Positions 42,449-51,114 of a DNA stretch of 56,832 nucleotides are shown here, piece by piece. Made by a program: the position numbers and the translations under genes. A model generated the notes under the pieces. The model did not search any database. It worked only from the letters and a program-made list of their open reading frames with translations, and was not told the DNA's origin. The stretch spans positions 1-56,832 of the IMG/VR virus record IMGVR_UViG_3300027899_000015, one strand, 5' to 3'. The first letter of the stretch is position 1, and every line of letters starts with the position of its first letter. Source of the stretch: a virus.

Positions 42449-44323
42449 TTAATAAGTTACTATGCGGCCATAAATATCTGTATCTGGGTATCTCACTTCA
42501 AAAATACATGGATCTATTGAAGGGTATATAACTCCTTGTTTTGTTGCGGCTTGAATATCATACCCATATGAAGAATAATTACCACTAGCTAAATTAATAA
42601 TATTAACGTTAATTACTGATTGGACTCCTTTAATAGCTCCTATTAGATTATATATATCCGAATATATTATTGGTTGGTTGATTTGCCATTTAGATATATC
42701 AAAATAATCTTTTAGAGCACTAATACAACTAGTTAATACATCTTGTGAGTTATAAGCTGGTAAAACTGATATGTCAAAATTTACTTTTATATTAACATAG
42801 TATGCATCCTTAATTAATACTGCATCACTCATCATTTTATTATATGATAAGTATGTTTTTAAATTTTGTTTAATTACATTAGAAGCTGTAGTTAATTTAC
42901 CATCAATATTAGTTGATAAAATATATACTGAAAGTGCTAATGGGTTATTATTTATAAAATTTTGTTTGTCTATATCATTAGCTACTAAATAATCTTGTGT
43001 TACATAAGCTTTACTTATATAACCAAATTTAGCAGGCATAGAAAGTGTTCTAACTAAATAATCAGCCTTAGTTACATTTCTATTTTGAGTTGGAAAATTA
43101 GCTAATGCTTGTAAACGAATTTGTTCTGTTGTTTCTCCAGGTCCACCTCCTGATGAAGGAGTATCATTATTAAATCTAACTGATCCTGATATTAAATTAA
43201 CAAGTGTAGTATTTAAATTATATGAATTTATTGTTGTAGGAACATTTACATTTAATCCAATATCGTCTGTTGGTAAATTTGCTTCAATACCTCCACCTAC
43301 TAAATAAGTTACGGTCAGAGTAGTATTTGAAGGTGCTATACCATATTCATTTGTATATTGAAAGTTAGATGGATCATAAGCCATATTTAATTTACTAATT
43401 CCATCTACTAAACCTAAACCAACATTATCAGGATTTGGAATAATAACTTCATCAGGTGATGAAGAAACACCACTACCAAATTCTAACATTAAATTATTAT
43501 CATCATCAAAACGAGTAGCAAAACGTCTTTGTACTTTTTTTACACGTAATAAAAAACGAGCACTATCATCATCATTATAATAATTAGGTTCGTTTGTTGG
43601 TATATTTAAAGATTCATCAAATATTGTATCTTGAGCTAAATAAGGAACTTCATACCATTGATTATTATCACTATCAACAACATCAATTACTTCAATAATA
43701 TTTGAATCATTAATTGTAACCACAGGAAACTGTTCAGGAATAGAAAAAGTAAAAGATGCAGTTTTCATTTGTCCTGATATAGCTTCTACTTGTTTTTTAA
43801 GTAGATAATATTGTGGATTAGAGGTATTAGTATAGTATTGATATATAGTAACATCTGTTGGGTCAAATGAAGATGAATGATGAAAATCAACTGAATCTTG
43901 AGTAACAAATGTTATGTTTGGTTTTGATATTGATTTAACAGTAGCATTTTTTTCAATTCTTAAAGCATATCTATAGTCTGGATTGTAATTAGGAAAACCA
44001 TCAGATGGTACTAATTGATAAGAGTTTAATGTTACTGATGATGCTGTTATTACTTTTGGTCTATATCCTAAAGCATAAGCTAAAGCTATAATGTTTTTTC
44101 TCTCTTGGGCATATAATAATAATGTCTCTTGTAATTGAGTATCAGTATAAAATGATAAAACATCACCTACATAAGCAGCCATTTCAATAAACATATTACC
44201 AGGAGCAGATGGACTGAAATCCATATAGCTGTTTTGGAAATAGGTTCTAGCATAATTAATTAAGTCTGACTTTAATGTGCTAAAGTCTTTATCGAAATAT
44301 TTTATATCGGGTGTATTTGCCAT
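42449..44323 (-). CDS. Baseplate wedge protein (T4 gp6 / J-like)
   Basis: Forms the inner ring of the contractile baseplate. The first 100 residues contain the typical PDIKYFDKDFSTLKSDLINY, then FSPSAPGNMFIEMAAYVGDV, SFYTDTQLQETLLLYAQERK and ALAYALGYRPK. The C-terminal half has TTEQIRLQALANFPTQNR and VTKADYLVRTLSMP, which belong to the gp6/baseplate_J family. Length (624) is close to T4 gp6 (660). It overlaps the gp25-like gene by one base and precedes the holin, giving the T4-like gp25-gp6 order. Confidence 0.93.
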   Translation of the reverse strand: MANTPDIKYFDKDFSTLKSDLINYARTYFQNSYMDFSPSAPGNMFIEMAAYVGDVLSFYTDTQLQETLLLYAQERKNIIALAYALGYRPKVITASSVTLNSYQLVPSDGFPNYNPDYRYALRIEKNATVKSISKPNITFVTQDSVDFHHSSSFDPTDVTIYQYYTNTSNPQYYLLKKQVEAISGQMKTASFTFSIPEQFPVVTINDSNIIEVIDVVDSDNNQWYEVPYLAQDTIFDESLNIPTNEPNYYNDDDSARFLLRVKKVQRRFATRFDDDNNLMLEFGSGVSSSPDEVIIPNPDNVGLGLVDGISKLNMAYDPSNFQYTNEYGIAPSNTTLTVTYLVGGGIEANLPTDDIGLNVNVPTTINSYNLNTTLVNLISGSVRFNNDTPSSGGGPGETTEQIRLQALANFPTQNRNVTKADYLVRTLSMPAKFGYISKAYVTQDYLVANDIDKQNFINNNPLALSVYILSTNIDGKLTTASNVIKQNLKTYLSYNKMMSDAVLIKDAYYVNIKVNFDISVLPAYNSQDVLTSCISALKDYFDISKWQINQPIIYSDIYNLIGAIKGVQSVINVNIINLASGNYSSYGYDIQAATKQGVIYPSIDPCIFEVRYPDTDIYGRIVTY

Positions 44324-44745
44324 TATTGTTTGGTTAAGTCATTTGTTGAAACATTTATAACTAAATTATCATCTTGATTATTTATAGAATAATCTAAAAC
44401 TATATTAACTGCATTTTCATCAGAAAATTTTTTAACTCCTATATTCTTAATAATAATATTAGGTACATAAGCGTATATTTCTTGCTCTAATCTAGCTGCT
44501 ACATTATCAAAATCTGTGTCTGGTTGGAAAAGAGATGCTCTTAAGTTTCCACCAAATGTAGGATTAAAAAGACGCTCACCTTTATCAGTTAATATATAAT
44601 TGATTAAATTTGATTTTACTTGGTCTTTAGTAGTGAATGTTTGATTAAAAACATTAGTACCATTATTAAATAAAACACTAATACCTATACCTCTAGGTTG
44701 TCCTACATCTTGAGGATTAAGTTTATATGTTGGTCTATTTAACAT
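44323..44745 (-). CDS. Baseplate wedge protein (T4 gp25-like)
   Basis: 140 residues, the usual size. It contains NLINYILTDKGERLFNPTFG followed by GNLRASLFQPDTD, the gp25/GPW core in which the RLFxPxFGxxLRxxLF motif bolts the inner baseplate to the sheath initiator. IEQEIYAYVPNI-type sequence follows. It overlaps genes on both sides by one base, indicating tight co-translation with the gp6-like wedge protein it binds in the assembled baseplate. Confidence 0.93.
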   Translation of the reverse strand: MLNRPTYKLNPQDVGQPRGIGISVLFNNGTNVFNQTFTTKDQVKSNLINYILTDKGERLFNPTFGGNLRASLFQPDTDFDNVAARLEQEIYAYVPNIIIKNIGVKKFSDENAVNIVLDYSINNQDDNLVINVSTNDLTKQ

Positions 44746-45221
44746 TATATTTGTCCTTTTTCTTTCATTGTTTTCATTAATCCACTAAAGTTAGGTACTA
44801 CATCAATTTTAACAGCGTTAATATCTCCTGCGGGTCTAGTATTAGCTAACATTTGATCTACACTTTCAACTACCATAGGTTCAGTTGAGTGACCATATTC
44901 TCCCATTGATGGGTTGAAGCCTTGAGCCATATGTGATTGACCATCAAGTACTGAACGCCATTCTCCACCCTGTGCTGTTTCATTTAATATATCATTTAAT
45001 ACACTATTATTAGTAAATGATGAAGGTTTAACAGGTTGTTTATAAGCAGCTGGTTTGATTGAATCAACTAGTGAATTTTTCATAGTAGGTTTTTTAGTTT
45101 CTACTACAGTTTGTTTAGGAGTTGGTGCTTCAAGCAATAATCCTAACTCTTCTCTTACCACTTGTTGTACTTCTTCGCGTACAACTTTACGTAGTAATTT
45201 AATAAATGTATCCGCTTTCAT
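44745..45221 (-). CDS. Baseplate-region protein with amphipathic N-terminal helix, 158 residues
   Basis: MKADTFIKLLRKVVREEVQQ continues into VVREELGLLLE, an amphipathic leader-like helix. The rest is low in structure, with SFTNNSVLNDILNETAQGGE and VPNFSGLMKTMKEKGQI at the end. Such disordered proteins with short conserved segments often lie just before gp25 in T4-like marine phages as I recall; function unknown. The leader resembles that of internal-protein candidates but lacks a clear Ile-x-Glu end, so I do not count it with certainty. A late-type motif is 3 bases upstream. Confidence 0.75.
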   Translation of the reverse strand: MKADTFIKLLRKVVREEVQQVVREELGLLLEAPTPKQTVVETKKPTMKNSLVDSIKPAAYKQPVKPSSFTNNSVLNDILNETAQGGEWRSVLDGQSHMAQGFNPSMGEYGHSTEPMVVESVDQMLANTRPAGDINAVKIDVVPNFSGLMKTMKEKGQI

Positions 45222-45224
45222 AGT

Positions 45225-45232
45225 TATAAATA
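45225..45232 (-). promoter_or_regulatory. Late-type motif ATATTTATA
   Basis: Exact motif 3 bases before the 158-residue gene, in the 16-base gap after the 318-residue gene. Confidence 0.5.
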
Positions 45233-45237
45233 TTTTA

Positions 45238-46194
45238 TTATCCTAATATTTGTTTAAGTTCATTAATTAATTCATCAGCTTTGCGAGTTTTACTAGGAGC
45301 TGTTTGAGTTATTTTAAGTTTAGTAAATTTATCATAAGCTATAGCTTGTAATGCTCCTGAAAGTGTAGTTTCTACTTTAATTATATATTCTTTATTTCCG
45401 TCAGTATATTCAATTTCTGAAGGAATTATTGATTCTTTTATGGTTGTACTTAATGAAATTAATGGAGTTTGAGAAGTATTAGATATTGTTAGACTTAATG
45501 TATCTAATTTAATCTTAATAGCGTTAATCATTTTTTGGAATATACCTAATATAGTTTGGATAAATCCAATCATTAATATATAATTATTTATTTTATCTTC
45601 CAACTCTTTTCCATAATCACTATCAATTCTATCAGCTACTGTGTATGTTGATGCTGCTGGTTTAGCAGGAGAAGGGCTAGCTAGATCTGCTGATGCGGCT
45701 AATGCTTGGGCTTGTAATTTCTTTTTATTAATGGCTAATTTTAATTTAAGAGCAACTAAACCTGTTTTAAGTATTTTAAGTACTACAAGTATAGAATCAA
45801 CTATTGTTTTAAGTATTTTGATAAGTTTTTTTAAATTACTAACTTTACGATCAAAATCTTTTTTAAATTGATCATAATTACCAGGATTTCTAGGAACAAA
45901 AGTTATAGCACCATTTACTACTTCAACTCGGCCTTTATCTTTTAATTTACGTTTTGTATCGTTTATTATTTTATTTAATATAGCGTTGGCTGATTTTTCA
46001 GCTTTGATAAATTTAGTTAATAGAGGTAAAATTATACCTACTATAGCTTTTTTAGCATCTGATGGACTAGTATTAGCTTCTTCTTTTATAAAGTTAGTTT
46101 TATCATCAAGTGATTTTTTTAAATTATCAGCTTTAGCTTGTTGTTGACCTTTAATTTTATCTATACTGGATGATATTTTTGTTTGATCGACCAT
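45238..46194 (-). CDS. Helical baseplate/tail protein, 318 residues
   Basis: Long Lys-rich helices (IKGQQQAKADNLKKSLDDKT, then a stretch near residues 120-165 rich in Ile/Leu/Val: ILKTIVDSILVVLKILKTGL). An Ala/Pro linker lies near residue 175, and a C-terminal beta section (EYTDGNKEYIIKVETTLSGA) follows. The hydrophobic helices could be buried in a tube or interact with membrane. It might be a hub or tape-measure-associated protein, but it is too short for a tape measure. No named family recognised. It overlaps the spike-like gene by one base. Confidence 0.7.
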   Translation of the reverse strand: MVDQTKISSSIDKIKGQQQAKADNLKKSLDDKTNFIKEEANTSPSDAKKAIVGIILPLLTKFIKAEKSANAILNKIINDTKRKLKDKGRVEVVNGAITFVPRNPGNYDQFKKDFDRKVSNLKKLIKILKTIVDSILVVLKILKTGLVALKLKLAINKKKLQAQALAASADLASPSPAKPAASTYTVADRIDSDYGKELEDKINNYILMIGFIQTILGIFQKMINAIKIKLDTLSLTISNTSQTPLISLSTTIKESIIPSEIEYTDGNKEYIIKVETTLSGALQAIAYDKFTKLKITQTAPSKTRKADELINELKQILG

Positions 46195-46646
46195 TATATT
46201 GTAAATGATTTTTCTGATTTGAAATTATCAATATTAATCTTAATTTGTTGTATTCTTCCTTTTAAATAAGCAGTTGCCGGTTGTAACATTACAGCCATTA
46301 ATGGTCCAGGTACAACAGCTGCTGCTTGAACTAAATCACTATATGTAGATAAAGTATCTAACAAATCAGTTAGTAATAAATCTAATTGTTCTCCTTTTAC
46401 TATAGGTTCAGGTACTCCATATCTTTCTAATCCAAGTTGTATTTTAGGAGCATTAACTAAAAACATATTTTGCTCATTATCACTATCTATACTACCAACA
46501 TCAATAGTTACTTTATCACCTGCTGATAGATTAATATAACGTTGAGAATTAAGATATATATCATTAGAACGAGCATTAAGTACTAATCGTCCTGATGATA
46601 ATACAACTTGTTCTCCTTTATATGTTTTTATATCGTTTGTAGCCAT
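46194..46646 (-). CDS. Central-spike-like protein (gp5 C-terminal type), 150 residues
   Basis: YKGEQVVLSSGRLVLNARSN is followed by DIYLNSQRYINLSAGDKVTI, short repeated strands of the kind that form the triple-stranded beta-helix at the tip of T4 gp5/VgrG spikes. After residue 65 it becomes helical (LDLLLTDLLDTLSTYSDLVQ). It lies directly after the M15-peptidase gene. T4 gp5 joins OB fold, lysozyme and spike in one chain; here similar roles seem distributed over separate genes. Spike assignment is from sequence look plus context. Confidence 0.65.
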   Translation of the reverse strand: MATNDIKTYKGEQVVLSSGRLVLNARSNDIYLNSQRYINLSAGDKVTIDVGSIDSDNEQNMFLVNAPKIQLGLERYGVPEPIVKGEQLDLLLTDLLDTLSTYSDLVQAAAVVPGPLMAVMLQPATAYLKGRIQQIKINIDNFKSEKSFTI

Positions 46647-47644
46647 TATTTATTAATATTACTTACATGAAGATGATTGTAGTGATCTTTTGTTTGCCAT
46701 AATACAGCTTTGCTAAAACCACTTTCTGTATTCCATTTATAACCTAATTGTACAAGAGCATCTTTAAGTTTATCTCCTAATTTCCTAAACTCAGGACTAC
46801 CATAACTAAATCCTAAATTAAGTATAGCTATATCAACTCCTGTACCATTCATATGTCTACTTGTAGTACCAGATTTTGTGGTTTCATTATGTCCTGTTTT
46901 AGCGGTAGTTATAGTAATTACTATTCCTACTGCTTTAGAAGCGGTAGCTAAATCTTTTACTAAACCAGGATTAATGTAACCATTTTTCCAATCATTTAAA
47001 GCACCACCTGATGAGAATTTAACGTATGTAGAAATTTCATTAAGACTAACATCTGATAAATTATATACTGTTGGAGTATCATTAGTTGTAATAGTTGTAG
47101 ATTTGATAATTCCTTTATTAGTTAAATCAACAATATTTTCATTTAATCTTGGATCTTCAGCATATATAGCTTCAAAAATTTGTAAACCAGTATCTTCAAC
47201 AGCTGGTAAGAAATTGGCTTCATAAATATCTTCTTCTATTTCTTTAAATGTTTTAGATACAGGAGGAGTTGGTTGAGGTGTAGTTGAAGGAGTAGGAGTT
47301 ATATTTATTAAAGTTTGAGATAATGTAGGAGATGGTGTATTATTTTGATTTGGTTGTATAATATTTGAATCTTGAGGTTGGAATATTGAATACTGATTAG
47401 TATTAGGTATGTTAACTTCAACAGGTTCACTATTTTCATTCATTATACCTATAAATGATGAGTTGGTATTAGGATTTATATCAACGTTTCCGGTATATCC
47501 ATCTTCATTAAGTTGTTTAGTAATGTCTTCTTGTTTAGATCCAAAAATATATTTTCCAGTTTTAGTAAGTAAAATACCTCCTCCATCCTCAGATTGTATT
47601 GAGAAATCAGTTAGATCTTGTTTTGAAAAATATTTATTATCCAT
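46646..47644 (-). CDS. Tail-associated peptidase M15-like peptidoglycan hydrolase, 332 residues
   Basis: The C-terminal 110 residues carry the zinc site of the M15 (VanY/D-Ala-D-Ala carboxypeptidase-like) family: SRHMNGTGVD (H264, D271) and DHYNHLHV (H324, H326). The first 100 residues are a beta-rich unit (GGGILLTKTGKYIFGSKQED) of unknown type, joined by a Pro/Thr linker (TPTPSTTPQPTPP). It probably cuts peptide cross-links in the cell wall when the tail penetrates the host. This is a different chemistry from T4 gp5 lysozyme but in the corresponding hub region. One base separates it from the gene before. Confidence 0.85.
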   Translation of the reverse strand: MDNKYFSKQDLTDFSIQSEDGGGILLTKTGKYIFGSKQEDITKQLNEDGYTGNVDINPNTNSSFIGIMNENSEPVEVNIPNTNQYSIFQPQDSNIIQPNQNNTPSPTLSQTLINITPTPSTTPQPTPPVSKTFKEIEEDIYEANFLPAVEDTGLQIFEAIYAEDPRLNENIVDLTNKGIIKSTTITTNDTPTVYNLSDVSLNEISTYVKFSSGGALNDWKNGYINPGLVKDLATASKAVGIVITITTAKTGHNETTKSGTTSRHMNGTGVDIAILNLGFSYGSPEFRKLGDKLKDALVQLGYKWNTESGFSKAVLWQTKDHYNHLHVSNINK

Positions 47645-47645
47645 A

Positions 47646-48431
47646 TTATACTAAATCAGGTTGTGGTGGATAAAATTGATGACCATCATAAAAACCAAAA
47701 TATTTACCTTCATATACTAAATTTTCTCTTATAGATTCTTGAGTATAATTAACAAATACATATTTTTTTGTATATATTAAAACATTATTGTTATATATAT
47801 CTGCTTCCCAAGTTTCATAATTTAATGAAATTTTAAATGTATAATTAGAAAGAGGAGGAGATTGAGGAGCAGGTGAAGGTTGGGGTGTTATAGAAGTAGG
47901 AACTATAACTACTGAAGGTGAAGGTAAAGGTCGTTGAGCTGCATCAACTGTTGTTTGTTCTAACACAGGTGAATTAAATGGTATTCCTACTTCAGCCTTA
48001 TTAATATTAATATTAGTAACATTATCTTCAGGTGGGTTACTAAATTCATAAGCTGTTTTTTCAATTTTATTTTGTTCAACAGTTTGCCAAATACCTATCG
48101 GATCTAAATAATAAGCTGTCTTAGCATATTGTCCACCATTAACACTAATATCAGTATTTGGTCCTCTTAATAAAGGAACTATATAATCAATACCAGGTAG
48201 TTGTATTTTATTTTTATATAAAGGAAGTGCTTTACCTGGATGGTTTACAACTACATTATCTTCAATAATATTATATATTATTTCTTTAGTTGTTGGATTA
48301 ACAGCCGCTACAACACCATATTGAAATACAGATGATGGAGCTAGACTAGATAAACTATTTGAGTTTATTGATAACCCATTATGTGTTTTTTTAGTGGTAG
48401 TACCTGTCCGTATAGTATTTTCCTTACCCAT
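47646..48431 (-). CDS. Baseplate hub/spike-region protein, 261 residues
   Basis: The N-terminal 120 residues are beta-rich with VFQYGVVAAVNPTTKEIIYN and GIDYIVPLLRGPNTDISVNG, which looks like an OB-fold of the gp5/VgrG N-terminal kind, where a Gly-rich YIVPL...GPN segment follows. A Pro-rich linker (TSITPQPSPAPQSPPLSNY) leads to a small C-terminal beta domain (FKISLNYETWEADIYNNNVL). The next genes encode an M15 peptidase and a spike-like protein. I infer the OB part of a split central spike; this is tentative. Confidence 0.65.
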   Translation of the reverse strand: MGKENTIRTGTTTKKTHNGLSINSNSLSSLAPSSVFQYGVVAAVNPTTKEIIYNIIEDNVVVNHPGKALPLYKNKIQLPGIDYIVPLLRGPNTDISVNGGQYAKTAYYLDPIGIWQTVEQNKIEKTAYEFSNPPEDNVTNININKAEVGIPFNSPVLEQTTVDAAQRPLPSPSVVIVPTSITPQPSPAPQSPPLSNYTFKISLNYETWEADIYNNNVLIYTKKYVFVNYTQESIRENLVYEGKYFGFYDGHQFYPPQPDLV

Positions 48432-48778
48432 TATTTATTTTCAATTTGTTTAACACTAACAGCGTTTATTTCTTGAAATAATAATTCTTTATCACGTTCA
48501 CTCAACATACCATCATCGCCTCCTTGATTAGGAGCTGTCATAGCACGTTGAACAATACCTGCCATTTTAATTAAAGCGTCATCATTTTTGATAGCTAATT
48601 CCATATATTCTTTTAATAAAGGAACAAGCATCATTGCGTCACCTGGTTCCTGTATCATAGGTTTCAGTTGGTCAATTAATGCTTTAATTTCTTTCTCCTT
48701 ACGGCCTGCGTTCTTATATATATCTTCAAGTAGGCTTGAGAAAGTCTTGTCCTTAAATAAAACTTGATTAAAATCCAT
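48431..48778 (-). CDS. Conserved-looking helical protein after the sigma gene, 115 residues
   Basis: All-helical, with VLFKDKTFSSLLEDIYKNAG, LIDQLKPMIQEPGDAMMLVP and LLKEYMELAIKNDDALIKMA. From memory this kind of small protein (LKPLIxxxGDAxxLVPLIKEYxxxxVKNDDxLxK) is common in T4-like marine phages just before the baseplate genes; function is not known to me. A late-type motif 12 bases upstream makes it the first gene of the baseplate operon. Confidence 0.75.
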   Translation of the reverse strand: MDFNQVLFKDKTFSSLLEDIYKNAGRKEKEIKALIDQLKPMIQEPGDAMMLVPLLKEYMELAIKNDDALIKMAGIVQRAMTAPNQGGDDGMLSERDKELLFQEINAVSVKQIENK

Positions 48779-48790
48779 ATTGGGGTTTGA

Positions 48791-48798
48791 TATAAATA
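48791..48798 (-). promoter_or_regulatory. Late-type motif ATATTTATA
   Basis: Exact motif in the 36-base gap between the sigma factor gene and the baseplate operon, 12 bases before the 115-residue gene. Confidence 0.55.
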
Positions 48799-48814
48799 TG
48801 GAAGGTAGAAAGAG

Positions 48815-49570
48815 TTAGATTGATAACGTTATACGTCCGTGTTCATAATATTCGTTATATTTTTTAACATATATTATTTTCAAACGTTTAATTATCTTAG
48901 TTATCTGAGGTGTAGATGATTCTGTCATTTCTTTAACGTAGATATATAGTGCTTTTTTATTAAATATATCTAAATTTTCACTTTTACGAAATAATTCTAT
49001 TATTGCATCTGCTATACGAGCATCATTTGCTTTAGGAAATAATTCAAATAAATTAGCGTCTACATACTTAGTAAATTGCTTCATATATGAAGGCATTTCA
49101 TCAACATACACTTCTTTACCATTATTAGTTAAATCTATGAATATTGATTTATCTTCATCTATTGCTTCAACAGGTGCTTTATCTTTTAGTTTCTTATAGT
49201 TCGCATTATTATATAAAATAAGGTAACGTTTAGCAATAGTACCAAAATAAGAAAAAGCTTTTCCTTTGTTTTGGTTATATAAGTGTAATTTTTCGAGGAG
49301 GAAAGCGACAACTTCATGCTGTAACTCAGGGATTGTATCGACCTCTGTATAATAAAACTTAAAAGTATGAATGATATTTTCAGCCAGTTTATGAAATGAA
49401 TAATTAATTTTTTCATTGAATATCTGATTTCGTTTAGTCGGATCTTTAGTTATTAAATACTCAATAATAGCATCCTCAGTTTCCTGAGTGAAGTATATAT
49501 TGGCTTTTTTTGGTTTACGTTTACGTACAGTACCTTTCTTAGTCAGTTCAATTACTTCTTCTTCTTTCAT
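48815..49570 (-). CDS. Late RNA polymerase sigma factor (T4 gp55-like)
   Basis: Directs host RNA polymerase to phage late promoters. Visible landmarks are YFTQETEDAIIEYLITKDPT, then INYSFHKLAENIIHTFKFYY, and LQHEVVAFLLEKLHLYNQNK followed by GKAFSYFGTIAKRYLI. This is the region-2-like core of gp55-type phage sigmas, with aromatic/basic residues for -10 recognition. A basic N-terminus (KKGTVRKRKPKKANIY) and an acidic/helical C-terminus follow the pattern of marine T4-like members. At 251 residues it is longer than T4 gp55 (185). The recurrent ATATTTATA motif is the obvious candidate target. It is in the operon with the HD and glutaredoxin genes. Confidence 0.85.
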   Translation of the reverse strand: MKEEEVIELTKKGTVRKRKPKKANIYFTQETEDAIIEYLITKDPTKRNQIFNEKINYSFHKLAENIIHTFKFYYTEVDTIPELQHEVVAFLLEKLHLYNQNKGKAFSYFGTIAKRYLILYNNANYKKLKDKAPVEAIDEDKSIFIDLTNNGKEVYVDEMPSYMKQFTKYVDANLFELFPKANDARIADAIIELFRKSENLDIFNKKALYIYVKEMTESSTPQITKIIKRLKIIYVKKYNEYYEHGRITLSI

Positions 49571-49575
49571 TATGT

Positions 49576-49848
49576 CTAATTCTTAAGGTAATGGTTTAAT
49601 GAGTCTTGTATAGCCTTTAAACTCTTAAAAAAGAATCCAATTTGATCATCAGATTTAAAAGCTTCAGTTAATTCAACTGCATTAAGTTGTTTATTTGATT
49701 CATCAACAATAGCGGCTACACTATCAATAATTATTTTTTGTTGAGTAGCTATTTGTTCTAATCTAACTACTTTTTGATTTAAATTCCAAATGATGTAACC
49801 AACTATAGTGGCTACCCATAAAACGATTGATATAATTCCTAGTATCAT
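49576..49848 (-). CDS. Membrane-anchored coiled-coil protein, 90 residues
   Basis: One N-terminal transmembrane helix (MILGIISIVLWVATIVGYII) and then a heptad-rich soluble part (VRLEQIATQQKIIIDSVAAI) ending in an amphipathic helix. Topology suggests inner-membrane attachment. It overlaps the HD gene by 4 bases and is followed closely by the sigma gene. It could be an Rz1-less spanin, an exclusion protein or an anchor; there is no motif to decide. Confidence 0.7.
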   Translation of the reverse strand: MILGIISIVLWVATIVGYIIWNLNQKVVRLEQIATQQKIIIDSVAAIVDESNKQLNAVELTEAFKSDDQIGFFFKSLKAIQDSLNHYLKN

Positions 49849-50618
49849 ATATTTTTCATTAGTTCGGCTAAAGCAGGATTAGTCATTTTCTTTAATGCTT
49901 TTTGCTTAATAGCCGAGTTATTTTTATTTAAATTAAATGTTGATTCTTTTTTAACTTCGGTTTTTTTTTCACCGGTTAATTTAGGTAACCATTCTCTTTC
50001 AAATTCAACTCTAGCAGCCAACATATCAGCCTGATGTAATACTAACATAATTGCTGTTCTAGGTTTAGTTTCTGGAGCGAATGAGTGTAAGTATGATTTG
50101 TTAGCTTCATCATATAAACCATCATGAGTTCTGATAGCTAAGAATTCATTTTTAGTATATGGAATACCATTTTCTTGTAATAGAAATAAACCGCGATCAG
50201 GTACAGTCATGTATTCAAGACGATCATTAAACATATAAGTTTCATTTAACTTATCTCGTCTCCATTGATCAGTTTGTTCAATATATGAAGCATGTTGTTC
50301 ATCTCCGAATTTGCCTAAGTCATGATTGATAGCTGAGAATATGAGTTCTTCAGTTGTATAAGTATCAGTCATTCCAAATCCACGCCACACAGCGTCTAAT
50401 TGTAAAGCAGCCTCAACAACTCGATTCACATGGTCAATATAACCACCTGGGAAGCAATTATGATATTGAGATTTATGAGATGCAGGCATCATCATAAAAC
50501 GTTCTTCATGTCTAAGATAGAATTCTTTAAGATTTTCACCTCGTTCACCTGGAATGTAGGTATCAATGTTATGTAAAAACTTAGTCCAATTTGATTGAAT
50601 CATTTCAGCTACCAGCAT
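49845..50618 (-). CDS. HD-domain phosphohydrolase, 257 residues
   Basis: The HD superfamily metal site is complete: CFPGGYIDHVNRVVEAAL (H63), SAINHDLGKFG (H99, D100), LAIRTHDGLYD and LVLHQADMLAARVEF (late Asp). The family hydrolyses phosphate monoesters or diesters of nucleotides. The substrate could be dNMP, a cyclic nucleotide or a signalling nucleotide, and cannot be read here. The last 45 residues are Lys-rich (KKTEVKKESTFNLNKNNSAI). Met6 is an alternative start. Genes on both sides overlap or nearly touch it. Confidence 0.85.
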   Translation of the reverse strand: MLVAEMIQSNWTKFLHNIDTYIPGERGENLKEFYLRHEERFMMMPASHKSQYHNCFPGGYIDHVNRVVEAALQLDAVWRGFGMTDTYTTEELIFSAINHDLGKFGDEQHASYIEQTDQWRRDKLNETYMFNDRLEYMTVPDRGLFLLQENGIPYTKNEFLAIRTHDGLYDEANKSYLHSFAPETKPRTAIMLVLHQADMLAARVEFEREWLPKLTGEKKTEVKKESTFNLNKNNSAIKQKALKKMTNPALAELMKNI

Positions 50619-50620
50619 AA

Positions 50621-50800
50621 TTAATCTTGTTGTTCGTTATTTATTAATTGTCTAATTTCTTCAACTTTTTCTTTCATTACAACTACCATGTCTTTAGCAA
50701 CATTAATATTAAAAGCAGGATCTAGAAATCTAGATGCAAATCCAGTTAACATATTCTCTAATTGATCTAATTTTTTGTCTGCGGCTTGTTTATATCTCAT
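50621..50800 (-). CDS. Small helical protein, 59 residues
   Basis: A short gene whose ATG overlaps the TGA of the glutaredoxin gene (ATGA), a strong sign of coupled translation. The product begins MRYKQAADKKLDQLENMLTG and ends with MKEKVEEIRQLINNEQQD. It is fully helical with a charged C-terminal helix. Nothing enzymatic is visible. The two bases between its stop and the HD gene confirm operon membership. Confidence 0.8.
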   Translation of the reverse strand: MRYKQAADKKLDQLENMLTGFASRFLDPAFNINVAKDMVVVMKEKVEEIRQLINNEQQD

Positions 50801-51114
50801 TTTATATATTGTTTTATGATACCTACTAAATGTGGTATGGTATCGAATGTACGTAATGTATCTGACGTTTCCAACTTTGTCTCTCCAACTATAGTAATAA
50901 CTTTTTTTCCTAAATCAATAAACACTATTGGATATAGGTCTGTTTTAAATTTTTGTTCTACAGCTGTTGAGAAATCATTATGCTCATCAGCATCAATATT
51001 AGTATAGGTTATTCCTTTCCCGTCTAACTCGCTCTTCAACCAACTGCAATAATCACAGTCACGTAATGTCAATAACCTAACTCCTACTTCCTCCTTTTCT
51101 CCTATTTCACTCAT
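50797..51114 (-). CDS. Glutaredoxin/thioredoxin-like protein, 105 residues
   Basis: VRLLTLRDCDYCSWLKSELD shows a CxxC active site (Cys 20 and 23, sequence CDYC) at the start of the first helix. YPIVFIDLG further on fits the cis-proline loop. Full thioredoxin-fold length. It would provide reducing power, probably for ribonucleotide reductase or another phage redox enzyme; no reductase gene is present in this window. A 12-residue charged N-terminal tail (MSEIGEKEEVGV) may not belong to the fold. The upstream late-type motif is 123 bases away. Confidence 0.88.
   Translation of the reverse strand: MSEIGEKEEVGVRLLTLRDCDYCSWLKSELDGKGITYTNIDADEHNDFSTAVEQKFKTDLYPIVFIDLGKKVITIVGETKLETSDTLRTFDTIPHLVGIIKQYIK

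Noticed and set aside
49186-49416. Second minus-strand frame inside the sigma factor gene
   Set aside because: Wholly within the sigma gene, which has clear family motifs; hydrophobic low-complexity product.
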